Assembly (NCBI GenBank): GCA_949987705.1
Contig: CATLJY010000061.1
Span: forward strand, 1 to 64,000
Direction: 5' to 3'
Source: Thereva unica
Taxonomy: Eukaryota; Arthropoda; Insecta; Diptera; Therevidae
Length of the DNA: 64,000 bases
A program made the translations under genes and the position numbers. Every line of letters begins with the position of its first letter. The stretch's first letter is position 1. Of this stretch, positions 38,914 to 47,637 are shown one piece after another. The notes beneath the pieces are model-generated. The model saw only the letters and a list, made by a program, of their open reading frames with translations. It ran no database searches and was not told where the DNA came from.

Positions 38914-41247
38914 ATGAGTACAATAGCACATAAAAATTTACGTTCACATATATATTTAGTTGGAAGTGCATATTCCCAAATTCTTGGTGCAAAGCTGCCT
39001 TCAAACAAACAAGTTCTGTCAGTGTTTTTTTATAACCATAATATTGTAAAATTAACTATTCGTGAAAGTGCGCGTTTAGTTATTGAAGAAGCTACAATAT
39101 TTTGGGCTAAAGCTAGAATTCCAACTAGATACAAACAACGCAGTGTTGAAAAATTAGAAAATTTGCATAAAGAGTGGCTTAAAATTTGTAGAAATAAAAA
39201 TAGAAGATCTGAAACTCAGTGTAACAGAGAAAAGGAGTTTGTCGAGCAATTGGATGATCTTTTTGACATTGCACATGTCGATGCACTTACAATAATGAAA
39301 TGTGAAGAAGATAAAAAATTTTTAATCGCACAACGTGAAAAAGGTCGCCAAGGATGCTTAACAGGTGTTGACATGAAAGCCCTACAACAAGCAAAAAGAA
39401 AAGCGGAACTTTTAGACTCAGAAGAATCAAGAAGAAAAAAAGTAGCGCAATCTACGGAACTACCTACTGATAGTACAAAAGGTATTACGCTGTCATCAGA
39501 AAGTGTAACTGATACTGAAACTTCATCTCCATCTACAAGTGAAAATGTAGCTGGAACAAGCCAACATTTCATTAAAAACATTTCATTAATTCCAGAGTTA
39601 TGTCCGCATTGGATAAATGCAAAATAAGTGACCGTTTAGCTATGCATGTTATTATTGCGGTTGCAGAAGCATTAGGTCATGATATTAGTGATTTAATAAT
39701 TAATCGTTCAACGTTACAACGTCAAAGAGAAATAAATAGAAGAGAAAAAGCAACAGAAATTAAAAATGCATTTAAGGTACCTACAAATTTTTATTTATTT
39801 ATGTTATTTGTATTTTATATAAAAAAAATTTCAGATAGATTATGGTACTTTGCATTGGGATGGAAAACTTTTACCGGAAATAACTGGAAACGTTAAGGTA
39901 GACAGACTACCTGTTATAATTAGTCACAATAATGGTGAACAGCTATTAGGTGTTCCTAAATTATGTACTGGAAAAGGAATTGATATGTGTGATGCGATAT
40001 ATGAACTTTTAATCGAATGGAATGTTGACCAAAATATATTCGCACTTTGCTGTGATACAACCTTTTCAAATACAGGAAAAATCAACGGAGCAGCAACACT
40101 TTTGGAACAAAAACTGGAAAGAGATTTACTTTATTTACCATGCCGCCACCACATATATGAAATCGTACTGAGAAGTGTATTTGAATCCAAATTCGGATCC
40201 GTTACTTCCGGTTCTGATGTTCCTTTATTCAAAAGATTTCAATCAGATTGGCCAAATATAAATAAAATGAATTTTAAACCAGCACTTCAAGACGAAAAAC
40301 TTTTTACGATTTTAATTGATGTAAAAGAAGAAATTTCAAACTTTTGTAAACATCAATTGGAAAACAAAATAGTAAGAGACGATTACCTAGAGCTATTAGA
40401 GTTGACTTTAATTTGTTTAGGCACAAGTTCTAAAACAATATTTCGCTATCCAGGACCGATGCACCACGCCCGATGGATGTCTAAAGCATTGTACTCGTTG
40501 AAAATATATCTATTTCGAACAGAATTTAATTTAACAGAATCTGAAGAAAACAAATTAAGAGATATATGTGCTTTTATTATCCGTTTTTATGTGAAGGCTT
40601 GGTTTAACTGTCCTGTGGCATCATCAGCGCCATACCAAGATTTGTGTCTTATACGAGAAATTTATAATTACAAATCTTGTGACAAACAAATATCTGAAGC
40701 TGTAATCAAGAAGTTTTCGAACCATTTGTGGTACCTATCAGACGAATGTGTTGCATTAAGTTTGTTTGACGAAAACGTTTCGAATGAAATTAAAAGAGAA
40801 ATAACAGATAAGTTAAAGACTCTGAAAAGCCGTAATGATGATGGAGATGATAAAGATTACGATGACGATGTTGATACAATAGAAAATATGAAACGTATAC
40901 CACTTAAACCCCAGGAAATAGAAACATTTATAGAAAAAGGGCTTCCTGATTTTGTTACCGTAAACACACATAAATTTTTCAATCGCTTTGGAATTTCCAC
41001 TAATTTTTTAAATGAAGACCCTTTTAATTGGAACGATAATGAAGAGTATAATAAAGGAGAGAATATAATTCATAATTTACATGTAGTAAATGATGCAGCA
41101 GAACGCGGAGTGAAATTAATTGAAGAATACAATAAACTATTAACCAAAAATGAAGAAGAAAAGCAATATTTATTGCAAGTGGTTACTGACTATCGAAAAA
41201 ACTTCAAATCACATACTAAAACAGCGTTGAGTAGTACTAAAAACTAA
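38914..41247 (+). pseudogene. E2 RNase-H-fold transposase-like gene (spliced, one frameshift)
   Basis: First part 38914-39599 (about 229 aa): VLSVFFYNHN, ARIPTRYKQRSVEKL and the hallmark DDLFDIAHVDALTI, found in many uncharacterised multi-copy insect proteins. The frame shifts at about 39597, continues 39600-39776, then a 58-bp GTACCT...TTTCAG intron (39777-39834) joins in phase to 39835-41247. Candidate catalytic residues: Asp in HWDGK (39859), Asp in CCDTT (40054; 65 residues on), CxxH in CRHH (40141), and Glu in DAAERGV (41101). C/DxxH after the second Asp is known from hAT/MULE/CACTA-type transposases. AATAAA lies near 41296. Flanked by 371-bp inverted repeats, so presumably mobilises E2. 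No zinc finger seen at the start, so an upstream exon may exist. Confidence 0.75.
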
Positions 41248-41324
41248 GATTTATTTTGTACAATTTATACTTTTAAATATATTCTATTACTTTAAAATAA
41301 AATATTCAAAAAAAAAAAAATAGC

Positions 41325-41694
41325 GGTTTTTATTGAAAATTAAATTAATATGAAATATTCTTATAGAAATTAAAATGTTTGGTTTTCTATAACATAAATG
41401 GCCATAACTTCTCTATTTGTCAACCGTTATTTTATAAATTTGACTTATTAGAAAGGTAATTAAAATATCTATAATATTTTGTCGGTCAGGGTTGGAATAA
41501 AATATTTCAGGGGTGGCTAAAAAAGAAAAAATGCGAAAAAATCAAATTTTTCGAAACTTTGACGAATTTGAGGGACCTCTAAATCACTCCCGATTGGCGT
41601 AAAATTTCACACTGGCCCGTTTTTCATCCATTCGCATATTTTTGGGGGGATCTTTTTGGAAAAAGTCAAAAAAGTCGAAATAAGGGCCACCCTA

Positions 41695-41695
<1 letters not shown>
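41325..41695 (-). repeat. E2 right terminal inverted repeat
   Basis: Inverted match to 36892-37262; ends CCACCCTAA at 41695 against a TA tract. Confidence 0.9.

Positions 41696-41765
<70 letters not shown>
41696..41765. repeat. (TA)n tract shared by E2 and E3
   Basis: About 65 bp of TA with one C interruption near 41700. It separates the E2 right terminus from the E3 left terminus with no other sequence. Confidence 0.95.
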
Positions 41766-41768
<3 letters not shown>

Positions 41769-42278
41769 GTCATTCCAGCCATAATCGGCCGGAAAATGCA
41801 AGACCGCCCGGAAAATTAGTGAAAACATTTTTTTATGTTTCTCGCGATAAAAAAAACATGAAAAACGTGTTTACTTTTTTTTTTGCAACATCTATTGTTT
41901 ATTAATTGAATAATTACCTTTTTCGAGAAAATAGGCACTATTTATAAACAATTGAACAAAACACTGGGTATTTATCATAGAAAAAATGTGTAAAATAGTG
42001 GTTTTGTAGCCTGATATTTACTCTTTCAGAAAATTGTCATACTATAATGTTTGACCTTGAACTTTGCTCAATGACAGCAAAAACAACAAAAAAATCGGAA
42101 AATTTTCAAACATTAATTTCTCAAATACACCATCTCAGATTTGGCTGAAATTTTAACACAATCTTCTCGAATGTCTAAACAATCGCCCAAAAAAAATTTT
42201 CCCATGTTTATTGAGAATATTGCAATATAATGAACAATTAAATTTTTTGGTTTAAATTTTATTTGTAGTACATACATA

Positions 42279-42528
42279 CAGTGAGCATCAATATAAAGTT
42301 AACACAAAAGGCTCAACAACAAAAATACACTAAAAAATCCACGTTTTTACCTCCTCAAAAAAAATCGGAGGAGGCTACACGACCCCTTAAAATCTTCGTA
42401 ACAGTCTCTACTACAATTAAAAAATAATTTAAAAATTCGCATTTGCCTCTAAGGGGGTCCTGGAGGCCCCCTAAAAGGCTCAAAATAAAAAAGGGGAATT
42501 TGTGTTAACTTTATATTGATGCTCACTG
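42279..42528. mobile_element. Tc1/mariner-type MITE nested in the E3 arm
   Basis: 250 bp with perfect 30-bp inverted ends beginning CAGTGAGCATCAATATAAAG and TA on both sides (42277-42278, 42529-42530). The opposite E3 arm (about 43280-43310) lacks it and reads straight through, giving a natural empty site. CAGTG ends and TA duplication fit Tc1/mariner. Internal GGGGGTCCTGGAGGCCCCC forms a small palindrome. Confidence 0.9.
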
Positions 42529-42818
42529 TATATATTACATGTTGGTGTATATGTGCACATATGTGTATGCGTGTTTGTATTTGTTTGTGTGTGTGGGTAT
42601 GTTTGTGTCTGTGTGTGTATGTATGTGTGGGTAATTTCCTGTAAAACCGAATGAAATGACCGGATAAAATTAAAAAACCAATTTGTGGTAAAAAATGTAG
42701 CAATGCGCCATCTGCGACGATTCTTCGGGATTAAAAAGCGGGCCTTATGACTTACTGACTCAACAACTTTCTTTCTGCACTCTACGCAGTTTGTAATTTG
42801 TTATTCTGCTGATACAAT

Positions 42819-43286
42819 ATGAAATCTGAGGATCAAACCACATTGACTTGTTCTTTGAAAGACCTTGCTATTCAATGTAATGAAAATTTTAGAACAAAAG
42901 TCTTATCTGCAAGGGAAAAACTTTTACTGTTTCGCAGAACGAAAAAAAAGGTAGAATCGTTGTGTGTGAACCATAAAAAAAAATTTCTGGTTTTTTACGA
43001 TCTAAATAAAAAAGAATGTTGTGATCCATTCAAAAAACATACAGCACCAATTCGAACATCACTGTGGACTATTACTCTGGAATATGAAAATGATTATTTC
43101 TATTTGGTTGATACAATTTTTGAAGGAAACAAGCTTTGTCCACAATGTCGGAATCCGGTCATTTCATTCGGTTTTACAGGAAATTACCCACACATACATA
43201 CACACATACACACACAGACACACATACATACCCACACACACAAACAAATACAAACACACATACATATATGTGCACATATACACTAA
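42819..43286 (+). pseudogene. E3 transposase-like N-terminal exon
   Basis: 155-codon frame starting MKSEDQTTLTCSLKDLAIQC, with VLSAREKLLLFRRTKKKVES, KECCDPFKKHTAPIRTSLW and CPQCRNPVISFG. The CCDPF.KH motif with spaced Cys pairs resembles the N-terminal domain of multi-copy uncharacterised insect proteins linked with such elements. The last 40 codons are HTHTHI-type translation of a CA microsatellite inside the right arm, so the real protein ends or is spliced before about 43170. No catalytic domain remains. Confidence 0.5.
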
Positions 43287-43808
43287 CATGTAATATATAT
43301 GTATGTACTACAAATAAAATTTAAACCAAAAAATTTAATTGTTCATTATATTGCAATATTCTCAATAAACATGGGAAAATTTTTTTTGGGCGATTGTTTA
43401 GACATTCGAGAAGATTGTGTTAAAATTTCAGCCAAATCTGAGATGGTGTATTTGAGAAATTAATGTTTGAAAATTTTCCGATTTTTTTGTTGTTTTTGCT
43501 GTCATTGAGCAAAGTTCAAGGTCAAACATTATAGTATGACAATTTTCTGAAAGAGTAAATATCAGGCTACAAAACCACTATTTTACACATTTTTTCTATG
43601 ATAAATACCCAGTGTTTTGTTCAATTGTTTATAAATAGTGCCTATTTTCTCGAAAAACGTAATTATTCAATTAATAAACAATAGATGTTGCAAAAAAAAA
43701 GTAAACACGTTTTTCATGTTTTTTTTATCGTGAGAAACATAAAAAATGTTTTCACTAATTTTCCGGGCGGTCTTGCATTTTCCGGCCGATTATGGCTGGA
43801 ATGACCCA
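43153..43808 (-). repeat. E3 right terminal inverted repeat
   Basis: Inverted match to 41766-42665, without the MITE. Outer end GGAATGACCCA at 43808. Confidence 0.85.
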
Positions 43809-43826
43809 TATATATATACATATATA

Positions 43827-44469
43827 TTTTTTTTCCTGGGGGTAAAAAAGCATTCGCTACCGGCATGACTCATGTGCCCCTTACTGGCCGATCCCGCATG
43901 ACGGTTATGTTTCACGTAAATCCACACATACACACATATGGACACATAAGTGCACATACGCATATATGGGTCTATGAACATGAGAACTTAAAAAGCCCCT
44001 CCGACGTGATCCACCCCCGCGGGACTGGCTAATAAGCATTACATCGCGGGGGTCGTTCAGCTTCATTCAGCTGCTTCTGCTCGCGGCATTTCTGTGCCTT
44101 TCTCTATTTCTTACGGCTTCTTCTTGCCTTAGCTTTCTGTGAATGATCTTTAGGGTTGCTTCCACGTCCCTCCACATTTCCTCAGACCTCATCATATGGT
44201 CTAGGATGTTTTCGGGCGTTAGTGGCTCCTCGACCCTTTCTTCTAGTTTCGCCCTTTCCTCGGCGAATCTCGAGCAGGTAAAGAAGACGTGTTCTGCGTC
44301 TTCCTCCGTCGCTGGGCATACCGGACACAACGGTGAATCATCGTGCCCGAAGCGGTGGAGGTATTTCCTATACCCCCCATGTCCGCTCAGGAACTGCGTG
44401 AGGTCGTAACTTACTTCCCCACGCTCCCTCGTAGCCCATATTTCTACCTTAGGGATAAGGGATAATATA
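43827..44469 (-). mobile_element. R1-like LINE, 5'-truncated, poly(A)-ended
   Basis: Minus-strand copy with an A8 tail at its 3' end (43827-43834 as T on the plus strand) sitting directly in the (TA) tract right of E3. Its 5' break lies next to the E4 border (44469-44472). The encoded C-terminus is described separately. Insertion inside the TA tract makes it part of the same chain. Confidence 0.65.
44067..44460 (-). pseudogene. R1-like LINE reverse transcriptase, C-terminal end
   Basis: Open from the E4 border to a stop at 44067: WATRERGEVSYDLTQFLSGH, CPVCPATEEDAEHVFFTCSR, FAEERAKLEERVEEPLTPEN and IIHRKLRQEE. This is the conserved tail of R1-group LINE proteins, with a C..C......H....C knuckle. 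Catalytic palm and endonuclease are missing because of 5' truncation. The first 45 codons of the long frame above 44472 are translation of the E4 terminal repeat and do not belong to it. Confidence 0.8.
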
Positions 44470-44471
44470 TA

Positions 44472-44935
44472 CAGGGTGAGAGAAAAGTCCGGCACCGGTT
44501 CGATATTTCCTAAACGGTAGGTTTTCGTGAAAAAAGTTTGTAGCAAAAGTTGCTCAGCTTGGAGGGTAGATTCGTTTGAACACAAAACTCACCCCCACCC
44601 ACTCACCCCCTCGCAGGGGGTGGGGGTAACTCTAAATTTTTAAATAGCAACCCCCATTTTTTTTCACGGATTATGATTCTCCGAAGAAAAATATGAAACT
44701 TTCGCTTTAACATTTTTTTTATCCGAAGCTTCCCTGCACCCCCAAAATGAATTTTTGGGGATGGGGAATAGTCCGGCACCGTTTCGATATTTTCTGAACG
44801 GTAGGTTTTCGTGAAAAAAGTTTGTAGCAAAGGTTGCTCACCTTGGAGGGTAGAATTGTTTGAACACAAAACTCACCCCCACCCACTCACCCCCTCGCGG
44901 GGGGTGGGGGTAACTCTAAAATTTTAAATAGCCGT
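44472..44935 (+). repeat. E4 left terminal repeat, two tandem units
   Basis: Unit 1 starts 44472 and unit 2 about 44767. Shared: TCCGGCACCG, AACGGTAGGTTTTCGTGAAA and AACACAAAACTCACCCCCAC. Unit 2 lacks the distal half. Confidence 0.85.
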
Positions 44936-45362
44936 TATGAAAATTGAGACCTCCAGTATCCTGTTTTTCAAATCATGAATGTCAGCAGGCTTACTTTCGT
45001 AGAATGGATTTTTCAATACAAGAACGATTTCTCAGAACAACAGGGTCTATCAGTGTAACTCCGCTTAATCAAAATTTCAATACTGTCTCTTTCTGAGAAC
45101 ATATCGTCTCGGTTAAGAATGTAACAAAAAAACAAGAACCTAACAAGAACGAATTCTCGTGGATACTTTTCAATAAACATTTGTAAAAGATCAGAAGGCA
45201 AGAGTGCAATTTCAGATCAATAGTTGATGCCTTTAAATTGGAAAAATCTTTTTCAAACTTTGAATACCGGCCTGAAATATCTGGTTTCATTTCCATTGGG
45301 ATATCACACCTACGTTTTCTTCTAGAATTGTACTTGTAATCTAAGTTTATTTTATTATAACC

Positions 45363-46506
45363 ATGCCTCTCACTGAACGAGAGAGGATTGAAATTTTGAT
45401 TATGCGGGGCTACGGAGATCGAAAACGCTCTAATCAGGAGACTGCAAACCTATTTAATGAAACACATCCAGAACGTGCCATCCCGATAAACAAATCTACC
45501 GTCAAGCGAACAGTTGATCGGTTCGTAGAAACAGGTAAGTCCTTTAAATGGTTTTGCTGATTTGTTAGGTAAATGCTGCTTTTTTGCATTCAATAAACAG
45601 GTTCTGTCACAGACAGGCCGAGACTCGGACGTCCGAGAACAGCTACAAATCCTGAAACATCACTGAATGTTCTCCTCAACTTCACCGAAGATTGTCATAA
45701 GTCGACACGGAAAGTAGGTCAGGCAATGGGAATTAGCGATTGGTCCGTGCGAAAAATTTTAAAAACTAACAAGTATCATCCATACAAAATTTGCTTGGTA
45801 CAAGAGTTGACGGACAACGATTTCGATCTGAAAGTCGAGTTTTGCGATGTCATGATGGATCGATATGATCAGAATCCAATGACATTTTTCTGGACCTGTT
45901 TTTCGGATGAGGCAAAATTTGAGCTAAATGGAAATATGAATCGACACAACAGCAGGTACTGGTCTAGTATAAATCCACACTGGATGAGAGATTCTCACAC
46001 ACAATACCAGCAAAAAGTTAACGTTTGGGCTGGTATTGTTGCAAATCAGATTGTGGGACCATTCTTCTTTGAAGAGAATCTCACAGCTACGCGATATATG
46101 AGAATGCTCCAAGAAGAAATTGTACCTGCAATCCGAAATATCGTTGGAGATCAATTTGAGCTAGTTCAGTTCCAACAAGACGGGGCACCAGGACATTTCG
46201 GACTGCAAGTACGTGCGTATCTGCATGAGACATTTCCCGGAAGATGGATTGGTCGGAGAGGAGCGATCGAATGGCCGCCACGATCGCCGGACCTGACACC
46301 CCTCGATTTCTTTTAATTGGGGTTTCTTGAAAAATCGCGTCTACGAAAGTAAGCCTGCAGACATTCATGATTTGAAAAACAGGATTCTGGTGGTCTCAAA
46401 TTCCATAACGGCGGAAATGCTAGCACACGTTACAAACAATTTCTACCAACGGCTGGCTCATTGCCAAGCAGTGGAAGGTCAACAGTTTGAGCACCTGCTT
46501 ACATAA
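45363..46506 (+). pseudogene. E4 Tc1/mariner-type transposase (one intron, one frameshift)
   Basis: Exon 1 45363-45534 starts MPLTERERIEILIMRGYGD (helix-turn-helix region). A 66-bp intron GTAAGT...AAACAG (45535-45600) follows; exon 2 continues with RPRLGRPRTA (GRPR hook) and GISDWSVRKILK (second helix-turn-helix). Catalytic acids: Asp in FSDEAKF, Asp about 90 residues later in QQDGAPGH, and Asp in RSPDLTPLDFF with 36 residues between the last two, i.e. a DDD-type variant. At about 46314 an extra base gives a stop; the next frame continues GFLKNRVYESKPADIHDLK to a stop at 46504-46506. Acts by cut-and-paste at TA. Close to intact. Confidence 0.85.
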
Positions 46507-46844
46507 GTGAGAGTGCGTCGAAGGTTTGGAGTCATTAAATACTGAGGGAGCGACGAACCTCGGGGTCCTTCAACGCTTCCACTTTAATAAACGGCCCTTT
46601 TCAGGGCCAAAATGATGTGTGAAATCCGACCTGGAACCTCCACGTGGTACACATCGGATAACGCTAATCCAGGAGGTGATGTCTGATCGTCTACTTGTCA
46701 GTAACCACACGTCAATACGTCGACAGTATTCATTCGGGAATGCAGGGAAGCTTCGGATAAAAAAATTTTTAGACGAAAGTCTCATATTTTTTTTCGGAGA
46801 ATCATAATCCGTGAAAAAAATGGGGGTTGCTATTTAGAATTTTA

Positions 46845-47573
46845 GAGTTACCCCCACCCCCTGCGAGGGGGTGAGTGGATGGGGCTGAGTTTTGTGATCA
46901 AACAATTCTACCCTCCAAGGTGAGCAACCTTTGCTACAAACTTTTTTCACGAAAACCTACCGTTCAGGAAATATCGAAACGGTGCCGGACTATTCCCCAT
47001 CCCCAAAAATTCATTTTGGGGGTGCAGGGAAGCTTCGGATAAAAAAAAATGTTTAGGCGAAAGTTTCATATTTTTCTTCGGAGAATCATAATCCGTGAAA
47101 AAAAATGGGGGTTGCTATTTAAAAATTTAGAGTTACCCCCACCCCCTGCGAGGGGGTGAGTTGGTGGGGGTGAGTTTTGTGTTCAAACGAATCTACCCTC
47201 CAAGCTGAGCAACTTTTGCTAAAAAAATTTTTTTACGAAAACCTACCGTTCAGGAACTATCGAACCGGTGCCGGACTATTCCCCACCCTCAAAAATTCGT
47301 TTTGGGGGTGCAGGGAAGCTTCGGATTAAAAAAATTTTAAGGCAAAAGTTTCATATTTTTCTTCGGAGAATCATAATCCGTGAAAAAAAAATGGGGGTTG
47401 CTATTTAAAAATTTGGAGTTACCCCCACCCCCTGCGAGGGGGTGAGTGGGTGGGGGTGAGTTTTGTGTTCAAACGAATCTACCCTCCAAGCTGAGCAACT
47501 TTTGCTTCAAACTTTTTTCACGAAAACCTACCGTTTAGGAAATATCGAACCGGTGCCGGACTTTTCTCTCACC

Positions 47574-47576
<3 letters not shown>
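46845..47576 (-). repeat. E4 right terminal repeat, three tandem units
   Basis: Three inverted units end near 46997, 47285 and 47576, each with CCCCCACCCCCTGCGAGGGG and CGAAAACCTACCGTT-AGGAA. The outermost matches the left unit 1 best. Confidence 0.85.

Positions 47577-47634
<58 letters not shown>
47577..47634. repeat. (TA)n tract shared by E4 and E5
   Basis: Uninterrupted TA dinucleotides joining the E4 right end and the E5 left end directly. Confidence 0.95.

Positions 47635-47637
<3 letters not shown>

Larger units (their letters stand above)
36892..41695 (+). mobile_element. E2: 4.8-kb long-TIR transposon with transposase gene
   Basis: Terminal inverted repeats of 371 bp (36892-37262 and 41325-41695) start TTAGGGTGGCCCTTATTTCG; I saw only a few mismatches between arms. 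(TA)n adjoins both ends. Inside are a plus-strand spliced transposase-like gene (38914-41247) and a nested hAT-type element (37306-38745) upstream of it. E1 begins with the related TTAGGGTGGG. The near-identity of the arms and the almost intact gene suggest recent activity. I cannot place it confidently in a named superfamily. Confidence 0.85.
41766..43808 (+). mobile_element. E3: long-TIR transposon in (TA)n
   Basis: The left arm 41766-42665 (minus a 252-bp nested MITE and its TA) and right arm 43153-43808 are inverted copies of about 650 bp, both starting TGGGTCATTCCAGCCATAAT. Arms include AACGTGTTTACTTTTTTTTT and AGTTCAAGGTCAAACATTAT (right-arm orientation) and inner CA/TG microsatellite. 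(TA)n lies on both sides. The unique centre encodes only an N-terminal transposase-like exon (42819). Non-autonomous. The terminus TGGGT-ATTC is shared with E6. Confidence 0.85.
44472..47576 (+). mobile_element. E4: Tc1/mariner-type transposon with multi-copy terminal repeats
   Basis: Ends CAGGGTGAGAGAAAAGTCCG and its complement, with TA on both sides (44470-44471, 47577-47578). The left side has two and the right side three tandem copies of a 290-bp unit (AGTCCGGCACCG...CACCCCCTCGC...CCCCATTTTTT...TTCGGAGAATCAT). The inner left end (44937-45011) is an inverted copy of the 3' coding end of the transposase (46327-46400). 3,105 bp, containing a spliced plus-strand transposase with one frameshift. 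Confidence 0.85.

Noticed and set aside
36892..41695. E2 ends as LTRs of a retroelement
   Set aside because: The terminal repeats are inverted, not direct, and the gene lacks reverse transcriptase motifs.
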